From NCBI GenBank assembly GCA_037693485.1, contig CM075347.1, positions 139,036,501 through 139,100,500 of the forward strand: a DNA stretch of 64,000 nt. The letters run 5' to 3'. Numbering within the stretch: position 1 is the stretch's first letter; each line of letters begins with the position of its first letter. Under the pieces are notes generated by a model. It was not told the DNA's origin. It was given only the letters and a program-made list of their open reading frames with translations, and did no database searches. Both the position numbers and the translations under genes were made by a program. The stretch comes from Kitagawia praeruptora (lineage: Eukaryota; Streptophyta; Magnoliopsida; Apiales; Apiaceae). Shown in pieces: positions 1-11,177 of the stretch.

Positions 1-991
1 AGTCCAATTCGTTCATAGCACGAGATCGAAAAGCCAAGGCGAGGATTGTGACGACAAGAAGATCTAGACATAGTTTTCTTGTGTTCCTTTGTTTAGGCGT
101 ATCATTTGGATGCCTGTTTCATTCACGGATTTGTTCTCTAAACCTTGTTACATTATTGATTTATTCATCTTTGTCATCTTGTTCATTATCATGTTTTCAT
201 CAAATCCCATGATGATGAGCGGTTCGATTATGAACTAATCGTTGTCATGGGATCCTAGCGGATTTATCTATGTAGCTTAGTAGTTTGCATGCCTTAAAGA
301 TTTATGTGTGGTGAATTCTTGATATCCTCGTATGGTTGTGTTTCATGTATTTAGATGCGTAGCTAACATCTAATTTGTTAATCTCTTGCTAAACGAGAGT
401 GGATCTTGAGATTTAGAACTTGCCATGCTAGCATAGGATAGGTTGATGTTTTAACATCATGATTTGTGGCGTAAATAGAGATATTATGCTGCCCTATGTG
501 ATCGAAGTGGATAACTTGTGCTTACACCTTTATGTTTTCAAATTCTATAGAGATATAGGGTCTAAACATGATAGGTATCTATTCATCTTCTATATCTTTT
601 GTGGATGCATGTATAGTTTGGTACTAGTATACCGAGAGGTAACTTTTACTTGTTTCGTGTTATTCGATGAGATATCAAGACCATCGCATGTATTGATTAA
701 GGGCAACAACTCTAAGTGAAGTAGATAATGAAACTAGGATTCCATGCTTATTCTCATATACGTAATTCGATTTCAATTCTTGTCAATTAGTTAATTCTTA
801 GTTTTATAATTTGCATCTTAGTTTAATTTAGATAGTTAAAACCCATATTTATTATTTGTCTTAGCAGTGAATTAAAACCATACATTGTTGCATAGGTACT
901 AAACTGAATTAAAAACCAGATCTCTGTGGGAACGAACTTGACTTATTCATATATTACTTGTGACCACGTACGCTTGCGTGATTTAGTGCAA
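1..991 (+). mobile_element. 3' part of the 5' LTR of an Athila-like Gypsy element
   Basis: The sequence runs without genes up to a CA-ending boundary (gtgcaaaca) just before a tRNA-Asp-type primer binding site, so it is read as the 5' LTR of the element whose gag follows. The left end of the LTR is not visible and may lie outside the window. The 86-codon frame at 459-719 inside it resembles no known protein and is taken as chance. The boundary is inferred from the primer site alone because the partner LTR is absent. Confidence 0.6.
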
Positions 992-1000
992 ACAAGTTTT

Positions 1001-1018
1001 TGGTGCCGCTACCGGGGA
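1001..1018 (+). other. Primer binding site, tRNA-Asp type
   Basis: TGGTGCCGCTACCGGGGA differs at about three positions from the complement of the plant tRNA-Asp 3' end (TGGCGCCGTTGCCGGGGA). That primer is typical of Athila-lineage Gypsy elements, which fits the gag downstream. Confidence 0.7.
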
Positions 1019-1754
1019 TCATCGGTGTTTTATTTTAGTTTATGTGCTTGTCAATAGTGGTCGTTAGCGTTCACTGACTCGGATTTCTTACTTATTTTGT
1101 TTGTTTCGTGGTGTTTCAGGTGCTTAATTTTGTATGCGAACACGTTCGCAAGCTCGTTTGGAAGAACTGGCGGAAGACGATCGTATAGAGAACTTGGAGA
1201 ATAAAGAACGAGGAAGCTGAAACTACAGTAGCGATGGGTGATGCAGCAGCAGCTAAGGCTTTGAAGGAGTATTCTCAGCCGAAGATCAATGATATCCAGT
1301 CTAGCATTATCAGGCCGGCCATCACAACTAATAATTTCGAGATCAAGCCGGGCACTATTCAGATGCTACAGAATTTGGTTCAGTTTGGAGGTGCTCCTAC
1401 GGAGGATCCTAACATGCATATTCGGGACTTTATCGAGATCTGTGATACTTTCAAGTTCAATGGTGTTTCGGATGATGCTATCAAGTTGAGGCTTTTCCCA
1501 TTCTCTTTGAGGGATAAGGCTAAGGGCTGGTTACACTCTCTACCTCCTGGTTCTATCGCTACATCGGAGGATCTTGCTCAGAAGTTTCTTACTAAATTCT
1601 TCCCCATGGCGAAAACTGCAGCAATGTGGAACCAGCTAACTCAGTTTCAGCAGAAATCTGGAGAATCTTTGTGTGAGGCTTGGGAACGATACAAGGAGAT
1701 GCTTCGTAGGTGTCCACATCATGGCATGCCTGACTGGATGGTGATTAATAGTTT

Positions 1755-1783
1755 CACTACAAGAAAAACGTCTATCTGCGACC
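1755..1783 (+). repeat. Left terminal inverted repeat of the CACTA element
   Basis: About 29 bp matching the inverted right end (8054-8082) with two mismatches, at positions 17 and 23 of the repeat. Confidence 0.9.
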
Positions 1784-2185
1784 GCATATCAGCGACCGTT
1801 AGCCGTAGCTACTAATCATCAGCGACCGAATGCAGTAGCTGATGTTGGTAGCAGAAAAACTGGTAGCTGATAGGTACTTTTGCGCCGCATAACAGCGACC
1901 AATGCCTTAGCGACCGCCATTACCGACGAGTCGGTCGCTAATCCTAGTCAGCTTCTACCAGCCACCATTCCACGTGTCAGCGACAACATTAGCGACGAAA
2001 CTTGGTCGCTAATATTAGCGACTAGTTTCAGCTACCGATTTCTGTTGCTATTGTTAGCGACCAGTATCAGCTACCGATTTTTATCGCTATTTTTAGCAAC
2101 TACCTTCAGCTACAGAATTTCGTAGCTAATTTGTTCAGTGCATCAGCTACCACATCAGCTACCGCATGCGGTCGCAGATATATTA
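1784..2185. repeat. Left subterminal motif cluster of the CACTA element
   Basis: A dense array of short motifs AGCGACC, GGTCGCTAAT and CAGCTACCG in both orientations, spaced roughly 15-40 bp apart. In characterised En/Spm elements such subterminal repeats bind the TNPA-type protein. The motif exists in two versions, GCGACC and GCTACC, often as neighbours. Confidence 0.75.
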
Positions 2186-3543
2186 TTTTTATTATACAAT
2201 AATATCCCTGTTTTTGCCAATTTCTAGAAAATCTACACATGTTTATACCAATTTTTACAAAATTTACACTTATTTTGTCCCAACACATTCACAACAATTG
2301 TAATAAATATAAATATTTATCCAACTAAAAGAATTCAAATCGAATAAATTAAAAAATTCACATTATCATAAAATCCAACATTCTATCCATAACAACCACA
2401 ACCACGTTCGAGTTTATCGTTCAACTACTAAATTGCAATAAAGATAGAAGTGTGACCAAAACAAACTAAGATGCCAGCATTCTGAAGGGCTTTCTGGCGT
2501 TCTTTTGCAAGATTATCTTTTGTTCTATCAGCTACGCTTCTCCCAGAAAAGAGTAGATATCGCCGGACCATTTTCGTCCGCCCACCTATAACGATTCTGC
2601 ATAAAAAAATAATTAACCACAACATAAATTATTAAAATGTAATTTCCTAAGCCTTTCTTCAGCAAAGACAACTGCTCACATGTATATTCTATAATTTAGA
2701 TATAACAAACAAGCTTCCTGCTTCATAAAACTCGTGCAAGACCTTCATTCTTTCACAAGCTGACTTAAGAAACATCAAAATTCTATTCCCCTTCTTTCTA
2801 ACATCAGTATTATCATCGGGAACCTTTATGCTTTAAATTCCCTCATCTTTTTACCGTGGTGGTGTCCATGCCATTATTGATGTCACTGATTTTCTAGATG
2901 CATCTAATCAAAAGTAAAAAAAAAATTGTGGCATGCTATTGTTTATTTAGACACAAAAGGTAATATATTAAATATTTCTTCAGATTTTATAATAGTTTAG
3001 GATAAACATATTTTAGGGAATATGATCATATTGGTGTTAGTACTCAGTTGTGTGTGTGACTAAGACAAAACATACTCCCCAACTAACTAAAAAACTAACT
3101 ACATGTATATGTGTCTTCGTAAATATACACATCAAGGGTAAGCAACTGAATCCAAAAGCAATACAAAAGGAATAATGTGACAAACATGCATATAATATAG
3201 AGATATACCATGGTCTAATGCGCATTATATCTGTTCCATGCTGTTTGGACGGTATGCGGTTCAGTTTTTCAATTACTGTACTCACATGGGACCAATTCTG
3301 CAGTAATATCAGAACATAAAAATGTGAACAGAAGCAGTAAATTAATTTAATAATGTGGTCTTATTGCTTGCACACGATAAAAACATGTCCAGTATGTTTT
3401 TATATATGGACTTGGGTGGTTATATTGATCCTCGGCTGGTCTCTGCAGGAAAATTGCTAGGTATGCTATCAGCCACAACTATAATCCTTGCTCAGATTCT
3501 GGTTTCTATGCTTTTATGATCACTAACGTTTCTGCAATGACAG
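2186..3543. other. CACTA interior with unidentified exon-like stretches
   Basis: AT-rich interior sequence. Two minus-strand stretches look protein-coding but I cannot name them. One is at 2689-2835, an open frame containing NRILMFLKSACERMK and VLHEFYEAGSLF. The other is at about 2430-2600, containing ADRTKDNLAKERQKAL and preceded on the minus strand by an acceptor-like TTTTATGCAG. Given the kinase and peroxidase pieces nearby they may also be captured exons. No transposase signature is seen. Confidence 0.35.
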
Positions 3544-3863
3544 GTGCAAGGAGTCCATGGTCCGTCAAATGTGACGTCTATTCTCATGGATCATTGCTTT
3601 TAAGTCTAATAGGGAAAAAAACTTTTAATCCAGAAAATAAAGAAGAAACAAAAGCGGATTGTTGGGCCAAGAAAGAGTTCAAGCCTGATTGTTCTTTGGT
3701 TCACAAGAAGCTTCAGGATGATCCAGTCTATGATGCTCGCTGTGGAAATGATATCACGGCCCTGGCTATCTGTTGTTTGGAATATTATCCACAAAGTCGT
3801 CCTATAATGCTGCAAATAGTTAAGTTCCTAGAGAAACGTCAAATTAAAGCCGGGGATGCTTGA
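3544..3863 (+). pseudogene. Captured fragment: C-terminal exon of a protein kinase-like gene
   Basis: The frame reads ARSPWSVKCDVYSHGSLLLS at its start, matching the kinase subdomain IX pattern (VKSDVYSFGxLLLxLI). It continues through ALAICCLEYYPQSRPIMLQI, matching subdomain XI (C.. .P..RP.M..V), and stops at a TGA at 3861-3863. It opens right after an acceptor-like TGACAG, so a genomic exon with its intron edge was taken up. Only the last third of a kinase domain is present; the ATP site and catalytic loop are missing. The closest family is probably a receptor-like cytoplasmic kinase, but subfamily assignment is a guess. It lies inside the CACTA element and cannot encode an active kinase. 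Confidence 0.72.
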
Positions 3864-4349
3864 TTGCCTGCTTGTTTGGAGGTCACATTCATCTCTGGAA
3901 ACTTGTTCAGTAGTCTAAATGTCACAATTATGTATGTTCTAGATATGTTTAGTATTTACAAGTCACAACAGTGTTGGTGCTTTCTGGGGCTTCTTAATTT
4001 AAAAGTTTGCAGAGGTAGAATCTATGAGGACAGATGCATCACATCCCTATTGATGAAAATTTAAAAGTTATACTTCTGCTAAAGACCGTAAATAACAATA
4101 TCTAGTTATTCACATTTAAATAGGCTTTCTTACAGCTATCACTTAGATCTCGTAATCATATTGCTTCGTATGATAAATCTACATATATGTGGAACATGCA
4201 ATAGTTTGTAAACACACGGTGATCCCTAGATACATTAATAACTGACAATATTTTGTATGTGAGACCTTGATCAAAAGCAAATACTTATATTCTAGTCGAA
4301 AGAAACCTTCATATGCATTAAAAAAAATTAGTTTTAGGCATTTACTTAC

Positions 4350-4430
4350 CCTAACAAAACAATCATGAAAATGCATTCTGACTAAACCAGCAGCAAGTCC
4401 TTTATCCCTCATGAACACTGTTAAAAACTC
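4350..4430 (-). pseudogene. Captured fragment: class III peroxidase exon
   Basis: On the minus strand the frame contains DKGLAAGLVRMHFHDCFVR, the distal-histidine signature of secreted plant class III peroxidases (RMHFHDCFV). It ends directly at a consensus donor GTAAGT (plus-strand 4344-4349), so the exon edge is preserved. The usual continuation of the family after the intron (GCDASVLL) is absent. The fragment opposes the kinase fragment at 3544-3863, so the CACTA element holds pieces of at least two unrelated genes. Upstream residues in the same frame do not resemble a peroxidase. Confidence 0.75.
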
Positions 4431-5430
4431 AATATTAAACTCAATACTATAATGATCAGAGGTATCGAAATAATCCTCATATCCTACAAATAAATGATTG
4501 AACAAGTACCAATAGCTCACCTACTACTTTTATTAGAGCAATCAATTGTAGGAATTAAAAGAAAATCTGGAACAAAAAAGTAACAAAAAGAACTTATTTC
4601 AGCTACTCTTTTTTCAAGTACAGATATGTGATATTATTACCTCCTTTCAGTTTTTAAGATAAGAATGAAGTAATCAGTTGATACAAATTCAATTTAGCCT
4701 AATCTTTTTTTAATATTAAGACGAAAATAATATACTTACATATATCCAAACAAGTAACATATATCCAAATCCACCGAACTAAAAGCTCCAAAGCCCTGAT
4801 ATGCTAAGCCCAAACTGAAGACGCCCTAAAATTAAAGAGAGAGATGATTAGTTGAAGTGTAAGTGAAAAAATAGAATGAACTAAACTCAATATTAAAAAC
4901 TCCTAATTTGGAGAACCCTAATTTGAAGATCAAAGCCTCAATTGAAGCCCTCAAACCAATTGAAAAGAAGTAAATTGCCTGCGAATTTTGAAGCGCGAGA
5001 ATTGGGAGAGGAGAGAATTGGGAGAGTTGGGATATAGAAATTTACGAGAGAGAGAGAAAGGTGTTAAAGTAAAAGAGAGAGGTGTTAAATAATTTGTAAA
5101 AGGGAGAGGGAAAGAGTGAAAGTGTTGGGCGGTATTATTTGCCGCTCCAACATTTCACCGGTATGTGTGTGTCATTCTCTTATCTGATAAAAAGAATAAT
5201 ATTATTTATTTATATTTTATTTTTATTTTTTTAAAAAAATTGTATATTGTAAATGATAAATAAATAACTTAGTTAATATTTAGAATTAGTGAGATATTTT
5301 TATGATAACTCTTATTTTTTAAAAAATGCAATAATTTATTTGATAATTTCTTTTTTTATATAAATAACTTATTTTTTTCAAATTGCATATCAATATTTGT
5401 ATTAAAATTAGGAGAGATTCGTATTATTCG
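4431..5430. other. CACTA interior without recognisable genes
   Basis: AT-rich sequence. Around 4980-5130 it is rich in GAGAGA and GGGAG runs, resembling a plant 5' leader, but no coding frame follows. Nothing else is recognised. Confidence 0.4.
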
Positions 5431-7540
5431 TCTACTAATATTTTATGAATTTTCTTGTACCCACATATCTTTTTCTTATTTATTCCTAATATTTTAGGAA
5501 TTTTTTTGTACCCACTGTTATTTTTCTTATTTATTCCTAATATTTTAGGAATTTTATTGTACCCACGGATATTTTTCTTATTTATTTATAATATTTTAGG
5601 ACTTTTTTTGTAACCACATGTATTTTTTTTTATTCCTAATATTTTAGGAATTTTCTTGTGTCCACGGATCTTTTTCTTATTTGTTCCAAATAATTTAAGA
5701 ATTTTTTTGTACCCACAGGTATTTTTCTTATTTATTCCAAATATTTTAGGAATTTTTTTGTACCCACGAATCTTTTTCTTATTTATTCCAAATATTTTAG
5801 GAAATTTCTTGTTCCCGCGGGTATTTTTCTTTTTTATTCCTATTATTTTAGGAATTTTCTTGTACCCACGGATATTTTTCTTATTTATTCAAATATTTTA
5901 GGACATTTCTTGTAACCATATGTATTTTTATTATTTATTCGTAATATTTTAAAAATTTTCTTGTACCCACGGATATTTTTCTTATTTATTCAAATATTTT
6001 AGGACATTTCTTGTAACTATATGTATTTTTCTTATTTATTCGTAATATTTTAAGAATTTTCTTGTACCCACAGATAATTTTCTTATTTATTCATAATATT
6101 TTAGGACTTTTCTTGTAACCACATGTATTTTTTTTTCCTAATATTTTAGGAATTATCTTGTACCCACGGATCTTTTTCATATTTACTTCAAATAATTTAG
6201 GAATTTTCTTGTACCCATGAATCTTTTTCTTATTTATTCCAAATATTTTGGGAATTTTCTTGTTCCCACAGGCATTTTTCTTATTTATTCCTATTATTTT
6301 AGGAATTTTCTTGTACCCACGTATATTTTTCTTATTTATTTGTAATATTTTAGGACTTTTTTGTAACCACATATTTTTTTTTATTCCTAATATTTTAGGA
6401 ATTTTCTTGTGTCCACGGATCTTTTTCTTATTTATTCCAAATAATTTAAGAAAATTTTTGTACCCACAGGTATTTTTCTTATTTATTCCAAATATTTTAG
6501 GAATTTTTTTGTACCCACGAATCTTTTTCTTATTTATTCCAAATATTTTAGGAAATTTCTTGTTCCCACGGGTATTTTTCTTATTTATTCCTATTATTTT
6601 AGGAATTTTCTTGTACCCACGGATATTTTTCTTATTTATTCAAATATTTTAGGACATTTCTTGTAACCATATGTATTTTTCTTATTTATACGTAATATTT
6701 TAAGAATTTTCTTGTACCCACGGATATTTTTCTTATTTATTCAAATATTTTAGGACATTTCTTGTAACCATATGTATTTTTCTTATTTATTCGTAATATT
6801 TTAAGAATTTTCTTGTACCCACAGATATTTTTCTTATTTATTCATAATATTTTAGGACTTTTCTTGTAACCACATGTATTTTTCTTTCCTAATATTTTAG
6901 GAATTATCTTATACCCACGGATCTTTTTCATATTTACTCCAAATAATTTAGGAATTTTCTTGTACCCATGAATCTTTTTCTTATTTATTCCAAATATTTT
7001 GGGAATTTTCTTGTTCCCACAGGCATTTTTCTTATTTATTCCTATTATTTTAGGAATTTTCTTGTACCCACGGATATTTTTCTTATTTATTCAAATATTT
7101 TAGGACATTTCTTGTAACCATATGTATTTTTCTTATTTATTCCTAATATTTTAGGAATTTTCTTGTACCCACAGATATTTTTCTTATTTATTCATAATAT
7201 TTTAGGACTTTTCTTGTAACCATAGGTATTTTTATTTCCTAATATTTTATGAATTATCTTGTACCCACGGATCTTTTTCATATTTACTCCAAATAAATTA
7301 GGAATTTTCTTGTATCCACGGATCGTTTTCTTATTTATTCCAAATATTTTAGGAATTTTCTTGTTACCACGGGTATTTTTCTTATTTATTCCTATTGTTT
7401 TAGGAATTTTCTTGTACCCACAGATATTTTTCTTATTTATTCAAATATTTTAGGACATTTCTTGTAACCATATGTATTTTTCTTATTTATTCCTAATATT
7501 TTAGGAATTTTCTTGTACCCACAGATATTTTTCTTATTTC
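5431..7540. repeat. 51-bp tandem repeat array inside the CACTA element
   Basis: About 40 diverged copies of a 51-bp unit, recognisable by TTTTTCTTATTTATTCC, TAATATTTTAGGAATTTT and CTTGTACCCACGGA. Because 51 is divisible by three, some frames stay open and give a 17-residue repeat (PRIFFLFIPNILGIFLY), which is a by-product rather than a gene. Each unit holds a near-palindrome, TCCTAATATTTTAGGA. A higher-order period of about 751 bp is visible: the variant gtgtccacggatc recurs at 5658 and 6409, and ttcccacaggc at 6263 and 7014. So the array grew both by single units and by blocks. Confidence 0.92.
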
Positions 7541-7689
7541 TGTTAACGATAAATTAATCTCTCGGAAATTATTTTTGTTAGTATAATTGTAATCAATATT
7601 AAAAATCTTAAAATCGACCTTAATTGTTATTTTTAGTTTAATTGTAATCAATAATTAAATAACCTTTTAAATATAAAAAAATATTAAAT

Positions 7690-8053
7690 TAACAGCGACC
7701 GCATTTTGCGACAGAATTCGTAGCAAAACACTGACGTGGCATCTTCTGCTACCGTATTCGGTCGCTATAAGGTTTCGTCGCTAAAACTTAGTATTAGCTA
7801 CCGGATTCGGTAGCTAATGTTTTGCTTATGTGTCACTATTTGCGACGGAATGCGGTCGCTGATAATATTTTGTAGCTAAAAGGTGAGCGCCAAAATTGGG
7901 TGGCATTTGTGTGGGCGGGAAACGTAATTTTGTGACGGATCGGCTACCGCGGTCGGTCGCAGAAAGTCTTTAGCGACCAATATGTAATCGGTCGCTGGTA
8001 GCGGTCGCTGATAAATATTTTTAGCGACGGAATTGGCGGTCGCTGATATATTT
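7690..8053. repeat. Right subterminal motif cluster of the CACTA element
   Basis: Same GCGACC/GGTCGC and GCTACC motifs as the left end (for example GGTCGCTGATA, CGGTCGCTATAAGG, AGCTACCGGATTCGG). Their presence at both ends marks the functional borders of the element. Confidence 0.75.
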
Positions 8054-8082
8054 GGTCGCTGATAGGCGTTTTTCTTGTAGTG
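8054..8082 (-). repeat. Right terminal inverted repeat of the CACTA element
   Basis: Inverse of 1755-1783; ends ...TTCTTGTAGTG immediately before the TTT duplication. Confidence 0.9.
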
Positions 8083-9105
8083 TTTCTACAATGGGTTGGG
8101 AGCACAGTCTAGACTTATGCTAGATGCAGCATCAGGAGGAGCTCTTTGGGCTAAGAACTATGATGAAGCTTATGAACTTATTGAGACGATGGCTGCTAAT
8201 GAATATCAGAATCCAACCCAGAGGCTTTCTCAAGGCAAGGTAGCAAGTTTGTTTGAAGTGGATGCAGCTTCAGCTATTTCAGCTCAGTTGAAGGCTTTGA
8301 CTATGAAGGTGGATTCTCTTGCAAATTATGGAGTTCAGAAGGTGGCTAGTGTTTGTGAGCTATGTGCGGGCGCACATGAGACGAATCAGTGTGCTATCTC
8401 TTCTGAATCAGCACAGTTCGTGAGTAATTTCTAGAGACCTGCTGCACCAGTTCCAGCCACTTATCATCCTAACAACAGGAATCATCCCAACTTCAGCTGG
8501 AGCAATAATCAAAGTGCACAACAACCTTATCAGCAAGCGAAGCCATTCAATCAAGGCTATCAACAGCCTTATGCTCCGAGGGCACCATATCAACCTCCGG
8601 GATTTCAGCAGCAACAGCCCCAGGCTCATGCGGGGCAATCATCTAATGAAAAATCAGAAATGGATGAGTTGAGGATGATGATGAAGAACCTGCAAGCTTC
8701 TCAAAAGACCTTGGAAAACCAGATGGGACAGATTGCAAGTGCTTTACTTAGTAGGCCACAAGGAACTCTTCCTAGCGATACGGAGGCTAATCCAGGCAGA
8801 AGGGAAAACAAAGAACAGGTCAATGCAGTTACTTTGAGATCTGGAAAAGTCACGAGTGATCCTAAATCAGCAACTAAGGAAGATGTAGATGTGTAGAATC
8901 AGCAGGTTGAGAAATCTGCAGTGCCAATAATTGAGAAATCTGATTTAGTGGCTGATCAGCTTGATGGTGAGAAGAGCAAGAAACCTGTTGAAAAGTCTAC
9001 TCCAGAGCAATCTTGAACGAATAATCAGATCTTTACACCTCCTCCATATCCTCGACGCGTGCAGAAAAGTCAAGAAATACAGTTTCAGAAATTTATGGAT
9101 GTCTC

Positions 9106-9210
9106 TATAGCAATTCTATAGCTAGCAATTCTGTTATGTAGCTAGCAACTCTAGCTTGTATATATATAGCTCATTCATCATTTTGTTATAGTAATATTAG
9201 ACACAATGTA
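9106..9210. other. Junction sequence beyond the truncated gag
   Basis: AT-rich sequence with repeated AGCTAGCAA words (tagctagcaattctgttatg and neighbours). It does not continue gag; this is where the Athila copy was truncated or deleted. Confidence 0.4.
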
Positions 9211-9428
9211 GGCCCCGTTTGCCTCCTCTTATTTACAACTTATAAGTTACTTATTTCGGAAAAAAATCGTATTTACATAATTTTTTTAGAAAAAAATGTG
9301 TATGGAGAGTTTAATATTCGTTATCTTGCAAAAATAAGTTAATTATTTCAGAAAAAAGTACATACTTCCTAACCTTTTTCCAGAATAAGTAACTTATTTC
9401 TGAAAAATAAGATTTTCCAAACGGGCCC
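9211..9428. repeat. MITE, copy 1 of a 218-bp family
   Basis: Starts GGCCCCGTTTG and ends CAAACGGGCCC, imperfect terminal inverted repeats. The interior words (ATGTGTATGGAGAGTTTAAT, TTATTTCAGAAAAAA) recur in the same order at 43617-43834. No coding capacity. The superfamily is not clear; flanks share only GTA. Confidence 0.75.
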
Positions 9429-10383
9429 GTAAACTCCAAATTATATTCTGTTTGTAGCTCCATAGATGAGCAACTGTAAACACATTTTATCAATATAATT
9501 CAGTCTTATTTTGTGTTCTTCATTGTGATTAGCTATAGATTACATAAAGTTAAGTAGTTAACAATTTCTCAGAGGCTGGTCTGGTTTCTAGTTTTTATTT
9601 TAAATTGATTTGTAGTGGAATATGACTCATATAAAGGTAGTGAAATTTATACATTAACATATACTACATATCTATACTATACTATAATAAGCAAAAAGAG
9701 GTATAATTTGTAGTTGGTTACCCCCTCTTTTTGGTTATCCCCCTTTTTGGTTATCCCACAATAAAAAAAGAATTTAAAAAGATAAAACAAAAATAATAAT
9801 AATAAAACATGTTGAGCACGAATCAGTATTAACAAAAAAATTGTTTTTTTTTGCCAAAACAAAAAAATCGTTAACCGGTATGATTAAAAAAAATCATTAA
9901 CCGGCATGATCCTACAATTTTAAAACGAACCCTAAACCTCTCATAATATAATATTATTGAAGAGCAAATTCGATGTTATAACTTCTTGAACATTAAGTTG
10001 AATACTAATCCTTAATCGCTGAACCAAAAATGATGATTTAATAATTTCTTCTAATGTAAGGTATTCACGCATTCTAAGATTTTAAATAAAAAAAATCTAT
10101 TTTATATTTTCTTATGACTCTTTTTATGATTTTTTTTTGAAATAAAATATTTTCGTAAACAAATGATAAATAGATTTTTTTTTATTTAAGATGTAAGAGG
10201 AATTAATAACTACAGTAGAACCTCGATAAATAAATATTCGATAAATGAATAATCTTATCAAATAAATAATTTCTTTCGATCCCAACATTATAGAAATAAT
10301 ATATTTTTGACATCAATAAATTAATAATTTTAATTAATGAATAAAAATTTTCGATTCCGAGCATATTCGATATTTAACTATAC

Positions 10384-10730
10384 TAGCTTATAGCCCGTGC
10401 AAAGCACGGGTTACTTTTAAATTTTTATAATTTGTTTATAGTATAGTATAATTTTATAAATAAATATTAATTTTAACATGTTATTGAAAGATTTTTGAAC
10501 CTTACATCTTTGTATATAATAATTTTTAGTATTAAATATAAACTAATATATTGTTGGCGGGAATCGAACCTTGGACCTTTGTATATAACAACTTTTAGTA
10601 TTGTTGAATCTAACGGTCATGATCTATTTGATTTGAAGATCTAACGGTTGTGAAAGAGGGATAACAAAAAATGAGGGATAACCAAACTACAAATTATACC
10701 TCATTTCGCTTATTATATAATATATAGTAT
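10384..10730 (-). mobile_element. Short Helitron, about 347 bp, minus strand
   Basis: Read on the minus strand it starts near TACTATATATTATATAATAA and ends with a perfect hairpin (CCCGTGCTTTGCACGGG) 7 bp before the terminal CTAG (plus 10384-10387), with a flanking T. The same family recurs at 45901-46261. The internal GGTTCGATTCCCGCC matches a pol III B-box consensus, possibly by chance. Confidence 0.6.
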
Positions 10731-11025
10731 TATACTATACTATAATAAGCAAAAAGGGGTATAATTTGTTGTTGGTTACCCCCTCTTTTTGGTTATCCTA
10801 CAATAAAAAAAGAATTTCAAAAGAAAAAAATAATAATAAAAAAAACATCAAGGGGATAAGCAACAAAAGAAGGCAGACCCCTCGGACTCTAACACATCAA
10901 AAGATAAAGAACATTGCATATCTATCTACCGGATGTACCATCATCTTGATAACATTCGATAATAAATGATAGTCACATAAAATATTCAGACAAAATACAA
11001 AAACTTATACAATTATAAAACATCG

Positions 11026-11177
11026 ACTTACCGGAGGAAGCTGAAATCTTAAAGGTAGTCACTATCTATACTATTATATTAATATTAAAGCCTAAACATT
11101 AACTTACCGGAGGAAGCTGAAATCTTAAAGGTAGTCACTATCCATACTATTATATTAATATTAAAGCGAAACATCGA
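11026..11177 (+). repeat. 76-bp direct tandem duplication
   Basis: Two near-identical copies, 11026-11101 and 11102-11177, beginning ACTTACCGGAGGAAGCTGAA and ending in the Helitron-like ATATTAATATTAAAGC. The copies differ at only a few positions. Confidence 0.85.

Larger units (their letters stand above)
1755..8082. mobile_element. CACTA (En/Spm) transposon, non-autonomous, 6.3 kb, with captured gene fragments
   Basis: The element starts CACTACAAGAAAAACG and ends with the inverted copy CGTTTTTCTTGTAGTG. It is flanked by a 3-bp TTT duplication (1752-1754 and 8083-8085), the size CACTA transposases make. Removing it restores the frame of the surrounding gag, which fixes both ends to the base. 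Subterminal regions of about 400 bp at each end are packed with short GCGACC/GGTCGC and GCTACC motifs, as expected for TNPA-type binding sites. I see no transposase (TNPD) or TNPA reading frame. The interior holds fragments of a protein kinase and a peroxidase in opposite orientations, plus a large 51-bp tandem array. It must have been mobilised in trans. Confidence 0.93.
1234..9105 (+). pseudogene. Athila-type gag pseudogene, split by a CACTA insertion
   Basis: Two blocks, 1234-1754 and 8083-9105, encode a plant Athila/Gypsy gag polyprotein. The first block has the conserved gag core (GVSDDAIKLRLFPFSLRDKA, GWLHSLPPGS, ESLCEAWERYKEMLRRCPHH). The second has the region GLGAQSRLMLDAASGG and DEAYELIETMAANEYQ, a proline/glutamine-rich stretch, and a tail ending ...VNAVTLRSGKV. 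The reading frame resumes exactly if the CACTA and one copy of its TTT duplication are discounted. Independently of the insertion the frame is broken by a TAG at 8432-8434, a TAG at 8894-8896 and a TGA near 9014-9016. Homology stops near 9105; there is no protease, reverse transcriptase, integrase or 3' LTR. It is a dead, truncated element that was already a target when the CACTA landed. Confidence 0.88.

Noticed and set aside
459..719. 86-codon frame in the LTR
   Set aside because: No family resemblance; lies in an Athila LTR.
5656..7453. Open frames encoding repeated hydrophobic IFFLFIPNILGIFLYPR peptides
   Set aside because: They are translations of the 51-bp DNA repeat, occur on both strands, and have no start context or conservation; not membrane proteins.
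5431..7540. Regular repeats suggesting a CRISPR-like array
   Set aside because: Units are contiguous without unique spacers, AT-rich, in a plant transposon.
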